Positions 43,601 through 51,357 of a DNA stretch of 64,000 nt are shown piece after piece. The stretch lies in assembly GCA_964552675.1 (NCBI GenBank), contig CAZKHJ010000006.1:48290-112289 (forward strand), written 5' to 3'. Under the pieces are notes generated by a model, which was not told where the DNA came from, searched no databases, and worked only from the letters and a program-made list of their open reading frames with translations. Both the position numbers and the translations under genes were made by a program. Every line of letters begins with the position of its first letter. The stretch's first letter is position 1. This stretch comes from Sulfurimicrobium sp964552675. Lineage in GTDB: Bacteria; Pseudomonadota; Gammaproteobacteria; Burkholderiales; Sulfuricellaceae.

Positions 43601-43671
43601 AGCACGATCATCAGGTAAAGCACCATGGAGGGGTGTTTCAGCGACCACTCGGAGAGGTTGGGTGTTTTCAT
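40603..43671 (-). CDS. RND efflux pump permease
   Basis: This 1022-residue protein has the RND plan of 12 helices and two large periplasmic loops. It opens with LSEWSLKHPSMVLYLMIVLM and carries the proton-relay segment LLVDDAIIAAEMMVVKMEQG in TM4 and GMILRNSVILVDQIDQDEKA in TM10. The latter and the N-terminus match the HAE1-like multidrug subgroup rather than metal pumps. Its TAG stop (40605-40603) is formed by the last three bases of the MITE, so the natural C-terminus may have been altered slightly. The adaptor gene lies 139 bases upstream. No outer-membrane factor is adjacent. Confidence 0.92.
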   Translation of the reverse strand: MKTPNLSEWSLKHPSMVLYLMIVLMAAGVISYFKLGRAEDPDFTFKVMVVRTLWPGAGAREVELELTERIEKKLSETPWVDVLRSASKPGESLVFVILKDYTPKTEVPEAWRQVRKKLDDIRYTLPAGVQGPFPNDEFGDVQVNIFALTGDGFDLAALRREADRLARELKHVPDVKKVELIGVQQEKIYVEVTPARLAALGLAPNQVFDALQRQNAVAAAGFIETGTDRVRLRVSGPFDAVDSIRDADLAVAGRHFRLGDIAEVKRGFADPASPAMRVGGKDAIGIGVVMDKGGDVIHLGENLKSAMSRLAADLPVGIEIHTVANQPEIVQMSIRLFVHSLAEAMAIVLAVSFLSLGWRTGTVVALSIPLVLAVTFFLMKVFDINLQRISLGALVIALGLLVDDAIIAAEMMVVKMEQGWDKFKAATFAYTSTAFPMLTGTLITAAGFTPVGFARSAAGEYTFSIFAVVTLALLVSWVVAVVFTPYLGYRLLNAEKLAEIGRKHGGDIYDSPFYQRFRSLVVWCLRHRKTVIFATLLIFLASIATFGTVVKKQFFPSSSRSELLIELWLPQSASLKATEAEVRRVEKILENDPAIASQSAYVGNGAPRFYLPLDQQLFNDNFAQFVVVTKGLKEREDLKQRLERRFAGDDGAWSGLRTRVLRLENGPPVGFPVQFRVMGENLEQLRSVAGQVAEVMRADPGLQDVHLDWNEKVKNMRVAIDQDRARLLGVSSQDVALTLQAWLKGAAITQLREGDQLIDVVWRGSGANRDSLDGLPGLDIATASGRHVPLAQVARLEPALEEGIIWRRDRLPTITVRADLAGKTTGPAVSARLNPRLDPIRAQLPPGFRIEMGGTVEESAKGEKSIQAVMPLMVIGVITLLMIQLQSMRRTIMVLLTAPLGLIGVTLSLLAFQVPFGFVAQLGVIALMGMILRNSVILVDQIDQDEKAGKSTWEAIIGSTVRRFRPITLTAAAAVLAMIPLTRQIFWGPMAVAIMGGLIIATALTCLFLPALYAAWYRVRED

Positions 43672-43691
43672 TCTGGAAGCTTTGATTCGTT

Positions 43692-43792
43692 AACCGCAAA
43701 GGCGCGAAGGCGCAAAGAAAGCTGACCCGCGAAACAAGGGCATGGCGCCAGCCTGAATTCGTCGGCTTTGCATTTTTTGCGCCTTTGCGGTT
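43692..43792. repeat. Inverted repeat between the RND adaptor and pump
   Basis: AACCGCAAAGGCGC at 43692-43705 and its exact reverse complement at 43779-43792 frame about 73 bases, and the unit GGCGC(G)AAGGCGCAAAG repeats inside the left arm. Repeats of this composition are common intergenic elements in proteobacteria. It could fold into a long hairpin that lowers pump translation relative to the adaptor, which is an inference. Confidence 0.6.
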
Positions 43793-43810
43793 CAACTGTT
43801 TTTTCTCGGC

Positions 43811-44821
43811 TCATGGCGCGATCCGCACCTTCTGGCCGGCGGCCAGCTTGTGCACGCCTGCGGCGACGATGCGCTCGCCTGGCTGGAGGCCGGCGGCAAT
43901 TCTCGCGCCGGCATCGGTGTAGCCTGTCACTGTTACCGGCTTGAGGCTGACGGTGTTGTCGCGGCCTATTGACCAGACGGCAAATTTCTCGCCTTGCTGG
44001 AACAGGGCTGCCAGCGGTACCACGGGGGCGGCGTCTGATTCTGCGCTGAAACGGACACTGGCCGTCATGCCCAGGGCAAGGCCGGCATCGGCATCAGGAA
44101 CGGACACCCGGGCCGCATAGGTGCGGGTTGCCGGATCGGCTGCCGGGGAGAGTTCCCGCAGGCGCCCCTGGTAGGTCCGCCCCCCGCTCCACAGGCTGAT
44201 TGCCGCCGTCATGCCCGGTTTCAGCCTGGTTACGGCAGTTTCGGGTACGGCGATGGCGACTTCCCGCTCCCCGTCGCGCGCAATGCGCAGCACTGGCTGC
44301 CCGGCGCTGACCACCTGACCGGGCTCTGCCAGCACGGCGGCGACAATGCCGCCGTGATCGGCGGAGAGGGTTGCATAGGCGGCCTGGTTGCGCGCCATGC
44401 CGGCCTGGGCTGCGGCTGAGGTCAGCGCCGTTTCTTTCGCGTCCAGCGCGGCGGCGCTGACGAAATTCCTGGCATGGAGATCGCGGTAGCGTTTGGCGTC
44501 GGCCAGAGCCAGGGCATGCTGGGCTTCGGCCTGCCCGGACGCCAGCCGGACGTCGGCTGGATCGAGACGTGCCAGCACCTGGCCCGCCCTGACGGCCGTG
44601 CCCGTGTCCACCTTGCGTTCCAGCAGTTTGCCGCCGATGCGGAAGGCCAGGGGCGTTTCGTAACGGGCGCGAACCTCGCCACTATAGGCGCTGGCGGCGT
44701 GTTCGACCGCCTGGCCGACGACCAGGATCTTGACTGCCGGCGGAGGCAGGGGCGCGAGTGGTGCCTTGTCGCAAGCAGCGAGAAGAATGGCGGCGAGTGC
44801 CGGCAGAATAATATGTTTCAT
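43811..44821 (-). CDS. RND efflux adaptor lipoprotein
   Basis: This 336-residue membrane-fusion protein starts MKHIILPALAAILLAACDKA, a lipoprotein signal with lipobox LAAC. It has the lipoyl half TPLAFRIGGKLLERKVDTGT, a coiled coil (about 105-150), the second half VLAEPGQVVSAGQPVLRIAR, and a C-terminal domain ending in AGVHKLAAGQKVRIAP. It should connect the RND pump encoded downstream to an outer-membrane channel. It is divergent from nothing nearby; cbbR lies 56 bases upstream on the same strand. Confidence 0.9.
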   Translation of the reverse strand: MKHIILPALAAILLAACDKAPLAPLPPPAVKILVVGQAVEHAASAYSGEVRARYETPLAFRIGGKLLERKVDTGTAVRAGQVLARLDPADVRLASGQAEAQHALALADAKRYRDLHARNFVSAAALDAKETALTSAAAQAGMARNQAAYATLSADHGGIVAAVLAEPGQVVSAGQPVLRIARDGEREVAIAVPETAVTRLKPGMTAAISLWSGGRTYQGRLRELSPAADPATRTYAARVSVPDADAGLALGMTASVRFSAESDAAPVVPLAALFQQGEKFAVWSIGRDNTVSLKPVTVTGYTDAGARIAAGLQPGERIVAAGVHKLAAGQKVRIAP

Positions 44822-44877
44822 GACTTTGCATCCTTGGATATCGGGAATTTATCAGATCGCGCCCAAGCCTTCAGATT

Positions 44878-45828
44878 TTAATTGGCCTGATCCAGCGCGG
44901 GAAAGCCGGTGATGCCGCGCAAATAATGTTCCCCCAGCAGTTTGCTTTCCTCGCGCAGGAAACCCAGAAAGGTCAGCGCGACCACGGATAGCTGCTTGTC
45001 CTTGGGATAGGCCAGATACCAGTGGCGGCGGATCGGGAAGCCCGCGACGTCGAGGATCGCCAGTTCGTCGCTGCTGCGCTCCAGCGCGAGGGTGTGCGCC
45101 GACAGCACGGCAATGCCCAGGCCGCCCGCCACCGCGTGCTTGATCGCCTCGTTGCTGCCGAGCTCCATCCTGACCTTGAGCTTGAGCGCGCGCTCCCTGA
45201 AAAACTGCTCGGTGGCGAGACGGATGCCGGAACCCGGCTCGCGCATCAGAAATTGCTCCTCCACCAGACGTTGCGGCGAAATGAGCTTTTCTGCCGCCAG
45301 CGGGTGGCTGCTCGCTGCCACCACCACCAGCGGGTTTTCCAGAAAAGGCTCGAAGATCACCTCCGAATCCTCCGGCGGCTGGCCCAGCACGTACAGGTCA
45401 TCCTGATTTTCCGCCATGCGCTGCAATACCCGCTCGCGGTTGGTCACCTTGAGCGACACCTCGATGCCGGGATAGCGCTGGCAGAACGGGCCGAGCAGCC
45501 TCGGCACGAAATACTTGGCGGTGGTGATCACCGCCAGCCGCAGTTTGCCCGCCTTCACCCCCTTCATATCCGACACCAGCATCTCGAAACGCGACAAGCC
45601 CTCGAAAGTGTCGTGGCAGACCTTGAGCAGTTCGCGCCCGGCATCGGTCAGGTGAATGCGCTTGCCGATCTGCTCCAGCAGCGGCAGGCCGACGATGTCG
45701 CTCAGCTGCTTGAGCTGGATCGACACGGTCGGCTGGGTCAGGTGCAGTTCCTCGGCGGCGCGGGTGAAGCTGAGGTTGCGCGCAACCGATTCGAACACCT
45801 TGAGCTGGCGCAAGGTGGCGTGTTTCAT
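44878..45828 (-). CDS. cbbR: LysR-type regulator of Calvin-cycle genes
   Basis: This protein of about 316 residues has an N-terminal LysR HTH (ATLRQLKVFESVARNLSFTR, then TQPTVSIQLKQL) and a periplasmic-binding-like effector domain (RLAVITTAKYFVPRLLGPFC, DLYVLGQPPED). The YFVPRLLGPF and VLGQPPE segments are typical of CbbR, which activates the cbb operon in response to metabolites such as RuBP or NADPH. It is divergent from cbbL, as usual. The second ATG (45828) has GGGAAG six bases before it; the first is at 45834. Confidence 0.95.
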   Translation of the reverse strand: MKHATLRQLKVFESVARNLSFTRAAEELHLTQPTVSIQLKQLSDIVGLPLLEQIGKRIHLTDAGRELLKVCHDTFEGLSRFEMLVSDMKGVKAGKLRLAVITTAKYFVPRLLGPFCQRYPGIEVSLKVTNRERVLQRMAENQDDLYVLGQPPEDSEVIFEPFLENPLVVVAASSHPLAAEKLISPQRLVEEQFLMREPGSGIRLATEQFFRERALKLKVRMELGSNEAIKHAVAGGLGIAVLSAHTLALERSSDELAILDVAGFPIRRHWYLAYPKDKQLSVVALTFLGFLREESKLLGEHYLRGITGFPALDQAN

Positions 45829-45851
45829 GAGCATCTTCCCGCAAGATTGAA

Positions 45852-45869
45852 CATAGATAATTATCTATG
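45852..45869. promoter_or_regulatory. 18-base perfect palindrome, probable CbbR binding site
   Basis: CATAGATAATTATCTATG is fully self-complementary and contains a T-N11-A LysR box. It lies 23 bases upstream of cbbR and 126 upstream of cbbL. LysR regulators bind such sites near their own start. The downstream stretch to 45995 is AT-rich and probably holds the cbbL promoter, but no clear -35/-10 pair is asserted. Confidence 0.7.
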
Positions 45870-45995
45870 GTTACGCTTGAAAAATACAATTATTTTAAAT
45901 TCATGAATGGTTTTATAGTGGCTCCACGCTCTACGGAGCCACAGGTCTTCCATGAAGGAAGATACATGTTCTAACCTGAATCGAAGGAGCTTGCA

Positions 45996-47417
45996 ATGGC
46001 AGTCAAGACCTACAACGCCGGTGTGAAGGAATACCGGCAAACCTACTGGACGCCGGAATACACCCCGCTGGACACCGACCTCCTCGCCTGTTTCAAGATC
46101 ACCCCGCAGCCGGGCGTGGACCGTGAAGAAGTGGCTGCTGCAGTGGCCGCCGAATCCTCGACCGGCACCTGGACCACGGTGTGGACCGATCTGCTGACCG
46201 ACCTGGACTACTACAAGGGCCGCGCCTACCGCATCGAGGACGTGCCGGGCGATGATAGCTGCTTCTACGCCTTCGTGGCCTATCCGATCGACCTGTTCGA
46301 GGAAGGTTCCATCGTCAACGTGCTGACCTCGCTGGTCGGCAACGTGTTCGGCTTCAAGGCCCTGCGCGCCCTGCGCCTGGAAGACGTGCGCTTCCCCATC
46401 GCCTATGTGAAAACCTGCGGCGGACCGCCCCAGGGCATCCAGGTCGAGCGCGACAAGATGAACAAGTACGGCCGTCCGCTGCTGGGCTGCACCATCAAGC
46501 CGAAACTGGGCCTGTCCGCCAAGAACTACGGCCGCGCCGTGTATGAGTGCCTGCGCGGCGGCCTGGACTTCACCAAGGACGACGAGAACGTCAACAGCCA
46601 GCCCTTCATGCGTTGGCGCGACCGTTTCGAGTTCGTCCAGGAAGCCACGCTGAAGGCCGAACGCGAGACCGGCGAGCGCAAGGGCCACTATCTGAATGTC
46701 ACCGCGCCGACCCCGGAAGAAATGTACAAGCGGGCGGAGTTCGCCAAGGAAATCGGCGCACCGATCATCATGCACGATTACCTGACCGGCGGCTTCACCG
46801 CCAACACCGGCCTGGCCAACTGGTGCCGCGACAACGGCATGCTGCTGCACATTCACCGCGCCATGCACGCCGTGCTCGACCGCAACCCGCACCACGGCAT
46901 CCATTTTCGCGTGCTGACCAAGTGCCTGCGCCTGTCCGGTGGCGATCACCTGCACTCCGGCACGGTGGTGGGCAAGCTGGAAGGCGATCGCGATGCCACC
47001 CTGGGCTGGATCGACATCATGCGCGACGAGTTCATCAAGGAAGACCGCAGCCGCGGCATCATGTTCGACCAGGATTTCGGCTCCATGCCCGGCGTGATGC
47101 CGGTTGCCTCCGGCGGTATCCACGTCTGGCACATGCCGGCGCTGGTCACCATCTTCGGCGACGATTCGGTATTGCAGTTCGGCGGCGGCACCTTGGGCCA
47201 TCCCTGGGGCAACGCAGCCGGCGCCGCAGCCAACCGCGTCGCGCTGGAAGCCTGCGTGGCAGCCCGTAACCAGGGCGTTGCCGTCGAGAAGGAAGGCAAG
47301 GCCATCCTGACCAAGGCCGCCGAGAGCAGCCCAGAACTGAAGATCGCCATGGAAACCTGGAAAGAGATCAAGTTCGAGTTCGATACCGTCGACAAGCTGG
47401 ACGTGGCGCATAAGTAG
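45996..47417 (+). CDS. cbbL: Form IA RuBisCO large subunit
   Basis: This 473-residue protein is a complete form I large subunit: the N-terminal KEYRQTYWTPEYTPLDTDLL, the active-site Lys in GCTIKPKLGLSAKNYGRAVY, the carbamylation loop GGLDFTKDDENVNSQPFMRW, loop 6 and HFRVLTKCLRLSGGDHLHSG. It fixes CO2 on RuBP. The N-terminal sequence MAVKTYNAGVKEYRQ and the linkage with cbbQ and cbbO, rather than carboxysome genes, mark the form IAq type. GGAGC precedes the ATG. cbbS follows after 110 bases containing a GC-rich hairpin. Confidence 0.99.
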   Translation: MAVKTYNAGVKEYRQTYWTPEYTPLDTDLLACFKITPQPGVDREEVAAAVAAESSTGTWTTVWTDLLTDLDYYKGRAYRIEDVPGDDSCFYAFVAYPIDLFEEGSIVNVLTSLVGNVFGFKALRALRLEDVRFPIAYVKTCGGPPQGIQVERDKMNKYGRPLLGCTIKPKLGLSAKNYGRAVYECLRGGLDFTKDDENVNSQPFMRWRDRFEFVQEATLKAERETGERKGHYLNVTAPTPEEMYKRAEFAKEIGAPIIMHDYLTGGFTANTGLANWCRDNGMLLHIHRAMHAVLDRNPHHGIHFRVLTKCLRLSGGDHLHSGTVVGKLEGDRDATLGWIDIMRDEFIKEDRSRGIMFDQDFGSMPGVMPVASGGIHVWHMPALVTIFGDDSVLQFGGGTLGHPWGNAAGAAANRVALEACVAARNQGVAVEKEGKAILTKAAESSPELKIAMETWKEIKFEFDTVDKLDVAHK

Positions 47418-47441
47418 CGGTTTCGCAGGGCGGAGCAGGGG

Positions 47442-47463
47442 CCCCGGGGCAACAGCCCTGGGG
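47442..47463 (+). promoter_or_regulatory. GC-rich hairpin between cbbL and cbbS
   Basis: CCCCGGGGC and GCCCTGGGG pair over nine positions with one mismatch around an AACA loop. No T-tract follows, so it is more likely an mRNA-stabilising or processing structure than a terminator. Such a structure might set the balance of large to small subunit. Confidence 0.45.
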
Positions 47464-47527
47464 ATGTGACCCCGGAGAGGCCGCCCGGTGATCCGGAGTG
47501 GAACCCATTAAATTGAAAGGATGAATC

Positions 47528-47884
47528 ATGAGTGAAGTAATGGATTACAAATCGCGCGTTAGCGATCCTGCCAGCCGCAAGTTCGAGACTTTCTCCTATC
47601 TGCCTGCCATGAACGCGGACGAGATCAAGAAACAGGTCGAATACCTGGTTTCCAAGGGCTGGAACCCGGCCATCGAGCATACCGAGCCGGAGCACCTGAT
47701 GGATTCCTACTGGTACATGTGGAAGCTGCCGATGTTCGGCGAAACCGACGTGGCCAAGGTGCTGTCCGAAGCCGAGGCCTGTCACAAGGCCAATCCCAAC
47801 AACCACGTGCGCCTGATTGGCTACAACAACTTCAATCAGTCGCAGGGTGCGTCGATGGTGATTTTCCGCGGCAAGACCGTTTGA
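47528..47884 (+). CDS. cbbS: RuBisCO small subunit
   Basis: This 118-residue protein matches form I small subunits, with KFETFSYLPAMNADEIKKQV, WNPAIEHTEPEHLMDSYWYM, WKLPMFGETD, and RLIGYNNFNQSQGASMVIFR. The eight small subunits cap the L8S8 holoenzyme. AAAGGATGA precedes the ATG. A strong terminator follows at 47897, before cbbQ. Confidence 0.99.
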   Translation: MSEVMDYKSRVSDPASRKFETFSYLPAMNADEIKKQVEYLVSKGWNPAIEHTEPEHLMDSYWYMWKLPMFGETDVAKVLSEAEACHKANPNNHVRLIGYNNFNQSQGASMVIFRGKTV

Positions 47885-47896
47885 TGCGTTGATTTT

Positions 47897-47931
47897 CCCG
47901 CTGCAGCCTCATCACCTGCGGCGGGCTTTTT
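47897..47931 (+). terminator. Terminator after cbbS
   Basis: CCCGCTGCAG and CTGCGGCGGG pair over ten positions (one U-G) around a nine-base loop, followed by CTTTTT. Read-through would be needed to reach cbbQ, so this could lower cbbQO expression relative to cbbLS. Confidence 0.75.
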
Positions 47932-47935
47932 CAAG

Positions 47936-47998
47936 TTTTCAGTCATCAGTTTTCAGCTATCAGGCGGTATGCCCTCACTGAAAACTGATGACTGAAAA
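47936..47998. repeat. TCAG-type inverted repeat upstream of cbbQ
   Basis: The 21-base arm at 47936-47956 (TTTTCAGTCATCAGTTTTCA plus G) is exactly complementary to 47978-47998. The arms are built of TCAGT/TCATCAG units. A related element lies just after cbbQ at 48829-48879. It has no coding capacity and ends about 20 bases before the cbbQ ribosome site. Confidence 0.8.
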
Positions 47999-48021
47999 CT
48001 GAACACTCATAAGGAGCTGAC

Positions 48022-48825
48022 ATGAGCGACATCATCCAGCAGTACCGGATCGAGAAAGAACCCTATTACCGTCCCGTCTCCGACGAGGTGGCGCTGTACG
48101 AAGCCGCCTACAGCGTGCGTATGCCGATGATGCTCAAGGGCCCGACCGGCTGCGGCAAGACCCGCTTCGTCGAGCACATGGCGTGGAAGCTGGGCAAGCC
48201 GCTGATCACCGTGGCCTGCAACGAGGACATGACCGCTTCCGACCTGGTCGGCCGCTTCCTGCTCGATGCCAGCGGCACCCGCTGGCAGGACGGCCCGCTG
48301 GCCATCGCCGCCCGCCACGGCGCGATCTGCTACCTGGACGAAGTGGTCGAGGCGCGGCAGGACACCACCGTGGTGATCCACCCGCTGACCGACAACCGCC
48401 GCGTGCTGCCGCTGGAAAAGAAGGGCGAGCTGGTCCATGCCCACCCCGATTTCCAGCTGGTGATCTCCTACAACCCCGGCTACCAGAGCCTGATGAAGGA
48501 TCTCAAGCAGTCCACCAAGCAGCGTTTCGGCGGCCTGGATTTCAACTATCCGGATCACGCCATCGAGACCGAGATCGTCGCCCATGAAACCGGCGTCAGT
48601 GCGGAAGTGGCCGGCAAGCTGGTGTCCATCGCCGAACGCGCCCGCAACCTCAAGGGCCACGGCCTGGACGAGGGCATCTCGACGCGCATGCTGACCTATG
48701 CCGGCAGCCTGATCGCCACCGGCGTCGATCCGGTCAAGGCCTGCCGTGTCGCCCTGGTGCGCCCGATCACCGACGATCCCGACATGCGCGATGCGCTGGA
48801 TGCGGCGGTGACCACGTTCTTTTAG
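48022..48825 (+). CDS. cbbQ: RuBisCO activation AAA+ ATPase
   Basis: This 267-residue MoxR-family AAA+ protein has Walker A MLKGPTGCGKTRFVEHMAWK, Walker B ICYLDEVVEARQDTT, sensor 1 in QLVISYNPGYQSLMKDLKQS, and an Arg finger region STKQRFGGLDF. With CbbO it removes inhibitory sugar phosphates from RuBisCO using ATP. AAGGAG precedes the ATG. Palindromic repeats flank the gene on both sides. Confidence 0.97.
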   Translation: MSDIIQQYRIEKEPYYRPVSDEVALYEAAYSVRMPMMLKGPTGCGKTRFVEHMAWKLGKPLITVACNEDMTASDLVGRFLLDASGTRWQDGPLAIAARHGAICYLDEVVEARQDTTVVIHPLTDNRRVLPLEKKGELVHAHPDFQLVISYNPGYQSLMKDLKQSTKQRFGGLDFNYPDHAIETEIVAHETGVSAEVAGKLVSIAERARNLKGHGLDEGISTRMLTYAGSLIATGVDPVKACRVALVRPITDDPDMRDALDAAVTTFF

Positions 48826-48828
48826 TTG

Positions 48829-48879
48829 TCAGTTATCAGCCCTCGGTTTTCAGTTGAAACCGGTGGTGCTGATAACTGA
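48829..48879. repeat. TCAG-type inverted repeat downstream of cbbQ
   Basis: TCAGTTATCAGC at 48829-48840 and GCTGATAACTGA at 48868-48879 are exact reverse complements around 27 bases. Further TGATAACTGAA units follow to about 48893. It belongs to the same family of TCAG-built elements as 47936-47998. Confidence 0.75.
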
Positions 48880-48903
48880 AACCTGATAACTGAAGGCTAA
48901 ACC

Positions 48904-51333
48904 ATGTCCATCAATCTCGAAGACTATCAGGAACTGATCGGGTCGCTTTCGCCCGACTTGCAGGAAAGCCTGCATGCCGCCTGGCTGGAAGCGGCCAAGG
49001 TGTTCAGCGCGCGCGGCCTGGACAATTATCTCAAGGGCGCCGCCGCGCTGAAGAGCCTGGGCAAGGGCGACGGTCTGATCGCCACCTGGATCGACCATGC
49101 GCCGCTGGTGGCCAAGGAAATCGGCGAGGACGTGGTGCCGGACCTGGTGCAGACCGCACTTTCTCTCGCCTCCAAGACTTCGGGCGCGGTGATCGAACTG
49201 GTGCTCAGCACTGCGCCCACGGCGGCCAACCGCCTGGGCGACGAAGCGCTGTTCCGTGCTTATCTGCAATTCCTTTCCACCCTGCTGGCCCAGGCGCCGC
49301 GCGGCGTGCGCCCGATGCTGGAGAACCTGGAAACGCTGTTCAGCCAGCTCACCCTGGGCGGCCTGCGCCGCTGGGCGCTGTGGGGCGCGCATGCGCATCG
49401 CACCAACTACCCGGAGCAGGCCAGCTACTTCAGCCTGCAATCCAGGGAATCGCTGGCGATGCTGCAGAAGGAGCGCAAGGGCACGCTGTTCATCGACGTG
49501 CAGCGCCGCATCAACATGTATCTGCGCGCCTTGTGGGCACGGGATTTCTTCATGAAGCCGACTTCCGGCGACTTCGAGACGCGCGAAGGCTACCGGCCTT
49601 ATGTGGAGGGCTACTTCATCCACTTGCCGGATGCCTACGACGATTTTGTTTTCTCGCATCAACCCATCCCCTCCCCAACCCTCCCCTTGACGGGGAGGGA
49701 GCGGGCACACCTTCCCCCTCAGGGGGAAGCCCGGGATGGGGGTGGGGGAGCGCGTGTTTCCGGCCTGGAAATGTACCGTGCTGCCGCCGCCCACAGCGCC
49801 GCGCATATCGTTTATACCCGCGACCCGATCTCGGCCGAGGCGCTCAATCCCTGGCAGATGGCGGTGATCAGCGTGATCGAGGACGCCCGCGTGGAAACCC
49901 TGGCTATCCGCAAGTTTCCCGGCCTGAAGAAGCTGTGGGTGCAGTTGCACAGCATTGAAGCGGAGCAGGGCAACACCGCAGGGGACTATCTCAACCGCCT
50001 GGCGCGCGCGCTGCTGGATGACGGCTACCAGGACGACGATCCGTGGATCGCGCAGGGCCGCGTGCTGTTCAAGCAGGCGGCAGGTCGGCTCGACAGCAAC
50101 CAGGTGTCCTGGGATATCGGCGTGCAATTGGCGCACGAGTTCACGTCTAGGCGCATTGCCTTCAACCCGCGCTCGGATGTGCTGACCGTGCCCTACCGTG
50201 ACGACAACCGCTATTTCTGGGAATTCGAGGAGTTCGATTTCGACCAGGCCATGGCGGCGGGCTATGAAGCGCCGAAACAGGTGCGCAAGCACGTCAGCCT
50301 GATGGAGTTCGCCAACGAAATCGACGTCGAGACTGCGGGCGACGATGCCGGGGAAATCTGGGTGCTGGGCAGCGAGCTGTTTCCCTACGAGGACATGGGC
50401 AAGTCCTTCAACGAACTGGAAGGCAAGGAGCCGGTATCCGAGCCCTACCATTATGCGGAGTGGGATTACCAGATCCAGCTCGAACGTCCGGCCTGGGCCA
50501 CGGTGCTGGAGAAGCGCCCCAAGGCCGGCGAGCTGCAGCTGATCGACGACATCGCCGCGCAGCACAAGCGCACCATCGGCCGGCTGAAATTTTTGCTGGA
50601 TGCGCTCCAGCCCCAGGGCGTGACGCGCATCCGCAAGCTTGAAGATGGCGACGAGGTGGATGTCAACGCTGCCATCCGCGCCATGATCGACATCCGCATG
50701 GGACAGCAGCCCGACCCGCGCATCATGATGCGTTCGGTGCGCAAGGTGCGCGACATTTCGGTGATGGTGCTGCTGGATCTGTCGGAATCCACCAACGAGA
50801 AAGTGAGCGGGCAGGATTACAGCGTGCTGGATTTGCAGCGCCAGGCCACCGTGCTGCTGGCGGATGCCATCCACAAGATCGGCGATCCCTTCGCGATTCA
50901 CGGCTTCTGCTCGGACGGGCGCCACAATGTCGAGTATTTCCGCTACAAGGATTTCGACCAGCCCTACAACGAGGTGCCGAAATCCCGCCTGGCGGGCATG
51001 AGCGGGCAGCTCTCCACGCGCATGGGCGCGGCCATCCGCCACGCCGGGCATTACCTCAAGCGGCAGAAATCCGCCAAGAAACTGCTGCTGGTGATCACCG
51101 ACGGCGAACCGGCCGACATCGACGTGCGCGACCCGCAGTATCTGCGTTACGATACCAGGAAAGCCGTTGAGGAAATGGCCCGCTCAGGCGTGACGACTTT
51201 CTGCATGTCGCTAGACCCAAGAGCGGATCAATACGTCTCGCGGATTTTCGGGGCCAGGAACTACATGGTGGTGGATCATGTGGAACGGCTGCCGGAGAAG
51301 TTGCCGGTTCTTTACGCTGGATTGACGAGGTGA
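48904..51333 (+). CDS. cbbO: RuBisCO activation protein with VWA domain, carrying an in-frame repeat insertion
   Basis: This 809-residue protein has a long helical N-terminal region and a C-terminal von Willebrand A domain with the MIDAS motif VMVLLDLSESTNEK and later LLLVITDGEPADIDVRD. CbbO is the adaptor that binds RuBisCO and CbbQ. Residues about 252-286 (HQPIPSPTLPLTGRERAHLP onward, ending GGGG) are coded by a GC-rich palindromic repeat, and the protein is correspondingly longer than I would expect. The flanks (LPDAYDDF and VSGLEMYRAAAAHSAAH) read smoothly into each other. Whether the enzyme still works is not known from sequence. Confidence 0.95.
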   Translation: MSINLEDYQELIGSLSPDLQESLHAAWLEAAKVFSARGLDNYLKGAAALKSLGKGDGLIATWIDHAPLVAKEIGEDVVPDLVQTALSLASKTSGAVIELVLSTAPTAANRLGDEALFRAYLQFLSTLLAQAPRGVRPMLENLETLFSQLTLGGLRRWALWGAHAHRTNYPEQASYFSLQSRESLAMLQKERKGTLFIDVQRRINMYLRALWARDFFMKPTSGDFETREGYRPYVEGYFIHLPDAYDDFVFSHQPIPSPTLPLTGRERAHLPPQGEARDGGGGARVSGLEMYRAAAAHSAAHIVYTRDPISAEALNPWQMAVISVIEDARVETLAIRKFPGLKKLWVQLHSIEAEQGNTAGDYLNRLARALLDDGYQDDDPWIAQGRVLFKQAAGRLDSNQVSWDIGVQLAHEFTSRRIAFNPRSDVLTVPYRDDNRYFWEFEEFDFDQAMAAGYEAPKQVRKHVSLMEFANEIDVETAGDDAGEIWVLGSELFPYEDMGKSFNELEGKEPVSEPYHYAEWDYQIQLERPAWATVLEKRPKAGELQLIDDIAAQHKRTIGRLKFLLDALQPQGVTRIRKLEDGDEVDVNAAIRAMIDIRMGQQPDPRIMMRSVRKVRDISVMVLLDLSESTNEKVSGQDYSVLDLQRQATVLLADAIHKIGDPFAIHGFCSDGRHNVEYFRYKDFDQPYNEVPKSRLAGMSGQLSTRMGAAIRHAGHYLKRQKSAKKLLLVITDGEPADIDVRDPQYLRYDTRKAVEEMARSGVTTFCMSLDPRADQYVSRIFGARNYMVVDHVERLPEKLPVLYAGLTR
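49661..49752. repeat. Palindromic GGGGAGGG repeat inside cbbO
   Basis: The element contains CCCTCCCC-TTGA-CGGGGAGGG, then CTTCCCCC-TCA-GGGGGAAG, framed by CCATCCC and GGGATGGGGG. It can form two hairpins on a third stem. A related copy lies after the gene at 51358-51438. It has inserted without breaking the reading frame or adding a stop. Confidence 0.85.
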
Positions 51334-51357
51334 AAGGCGATGCTTTGCATGCAAAAC

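Noticed and set aside
42091..43725. Plus-strand open frame of 544 codons opposite the RND pump
   Set aside because: It lies wholly antisense to a clear RND permease and its composition (His, Gln and Gly rich) is that of a shadow frame.
45861..47411. Minus-strand open frame of 516 codons opposite cbbL
   Set aside because: It is antisense to RuBisCO large subunit, whose whole sequence is recognisable.
48850..51051. Minus-strand open frame of 733 codons opposite cbbO
   Set aside because: It is antisense to a full-length cbbO and shows no domain; the repeat element within cbbO also reads open on this strand.
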